A DNA stretch of 64,000 bases, taken from positions 5,478,974-5,542,973 of the forward strand of contig NC_054553.1 of the NCBI RefSeq assembly GCF_017654505.1. Reading direction: 5' to 3'. Below the pieces are notes generated by a model. That model was given only the letters and a program-made list of their open reading frames with translations, did not search any database and was not told the origin of the DNA. The stretch is from Polyodon spathula (lineage: Eukaryota > Chordata > Actinopteri > Acipenseriformes > Polyodontidae). Position numbers and translations under genes: made by a program. Numbering within the stretch: position 1 is the first letter of the stretch; the number at the start of each line of letters is the position of its first letter. Below are positions 62,903-64,000 of this stretch, piece by piece.

Positions 62903-64000
62903 CCTGCATACTACACTTATAGAGAACTCTATTTATTATCACCAGAGTCCTAAAAGCTGGTGTGCAATTCTATCATCAGTCAACTTGTACCATACCATAA
63001 AAAGAACAATCTATATAAAAGGATCTGCCAAAATATACATTATGAAAAGGGGGGTGAAACTCACTATGCTTTTCTTTGAATATACAAAGGGCCTATTTTG
63101 CTGTGGCAGATAATCCACATGGTTTTAATTAAGAGGAAGAAAGTATTTTGTAATATATATTTACATGGATATACTCAGTGGCTGGCTACTTACAAGCTGT
63201 CTACCCAATTGGGTTTGACATTACCTGGTGTGGCCCATGTCCCTTGATAACTCTGGAAAGCTGAATGGATGCTGTCGTACACTGATAGCTATGGCTCAAG
63301 ATGATAATACACTTATGCACTGTGCCAGGATTCTTCATCATGACCCTGTGCTGGCACAAAATTGTGTGAAATATTAATGACTGAAGGGATTAACATGCCT
63401 CGAGACAACTTCTTTTGTAAAATGTGTTTATGATATACCCCAATTAATCGAGGCTTTTCAGGCTCTACTTACAAAGTCTTTCAATATTTACAGAAACACA
63501 AACAAATGCTTCCATATTTTACTGGAACCAATACAAATATCAGGGTGCCGTGCCTAATTTAAACAATTAGTGCAAGACACATTCTGCGATGTGAATTTCT
63601 AATTATGGCACAGTAAAGCTATTCCCTTTCTTGTGAAAATGAATGCAACATTAGCAATGTAAACGCTTGTAAACCACTACACAATGGGCCTTCAGATGTT
63701 TGGTTGGTTAGTAAGTTTCATATGTTTCACTTCTTGGACTACAGTGTATACATATACAGTTTTTGTTTCACAATTAATGTGAAAGGCAACCAGCTTTTAA
63801 TTTTTCACATTGTTGTGTTTTTTACTATTTTTCTTTCATACTTGCTGTTAGGCTTGCTTTATTCTGTAACATGCAATGTAAAACAGCTGCTTCCATCTGT
63901 CAGTGATGCTCATTGGATCTGACAGTTGTAATCAGTTATATAAACGTCTTTGCATGACATAGTAATCACCTTATAAACAATTAAAGTGTTAACAGACACC

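Larger units (their letters stand above)
61671..64000. other. 3' flank or extended 3'UTR, no gene seen
   Basis: Contains an A-run (61694-61713), an AATAAA at 61869, a (TA)n tract at 62634-62700 and non-repetitive sequence with several TAAT/ATTA motifs around 63370-63660. No reading frame here looks like a protein I can support. Confidence 0.7.

Overview
The window is vertebrate nuclear DNA, most likely from a ray-finned fish. Evidence: exons with GT/AG splice sites separated by introns of 15 and 36 kb, several fish-type Tc1/mariner transposon families, an L2-type LINE fragment, tRNA/L2-like short repeats, and many (TA)n, (AAT)n and homopolymer tracts. The repeat mix looks to me more like a non-teleost (sturgeon or paddlefish type) than a teleost; that is inference only.

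One host gene is supported, on the plus strand: the 3' end of a diaphanous-related formin, best matched to DIAPH2. Its exons are 6732-6867 (basic coiled tail after the FH2 domain), 22169-22261 (the diaphanous autoregulatory domain, DAD, and basic cluster) and 58376-58440 (C-terminal tail and stop). A further 51-nt, phase-compatible candidate cassette exon lies at 22869-22919. All junctions are phase 1, so the tail can be joined with or without the cassette. A long 3'UTR probably follows; candidate poly(A) signals are at 61644 and 62897.

The rest is intron and 3' flank. By position: Harbinger transposase remnant and small tandem repeats (9.7-10.5 kb); decayed Tc1 (13.7-14.9 kb); internally deleted Tc1 of a second type (15.5-16.5 kb); 5'-truncated L2 reverse transcriptase tail (17.1-17.95 kb); related dispersed repeats (24.3 and 25.4 kb); minisatellite (28.3 kb); a nearly perfect inverted duplication (29.5-30.25 kb); degenerate tRNA-A-box-like arrays (32.9 and 41.6 kb); an almost intact Tc1 with a 327-residue transposase frame and 69-bp terminal repeats (37.97-39.47 kb); a head-to-head Tc1 chimera (47.5-48.0 kb); two oppositely oriented copies of one MITE (50.7 and 60.7 kb), the second inside the probable DIAPH2 3'UTR; and a fold-back element (51.2-51.5 kb).

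I found no operon, CRISPR array, prokaryotic defence system or other multi-gene system. The most informative observations are the candidate DIAPH2 cassette exon, the inverted duplication and the state of the Tc1 element at 38 kb. Almost all other open reading frames are short, low-complexity or out of context, and I do not treat them as genes.
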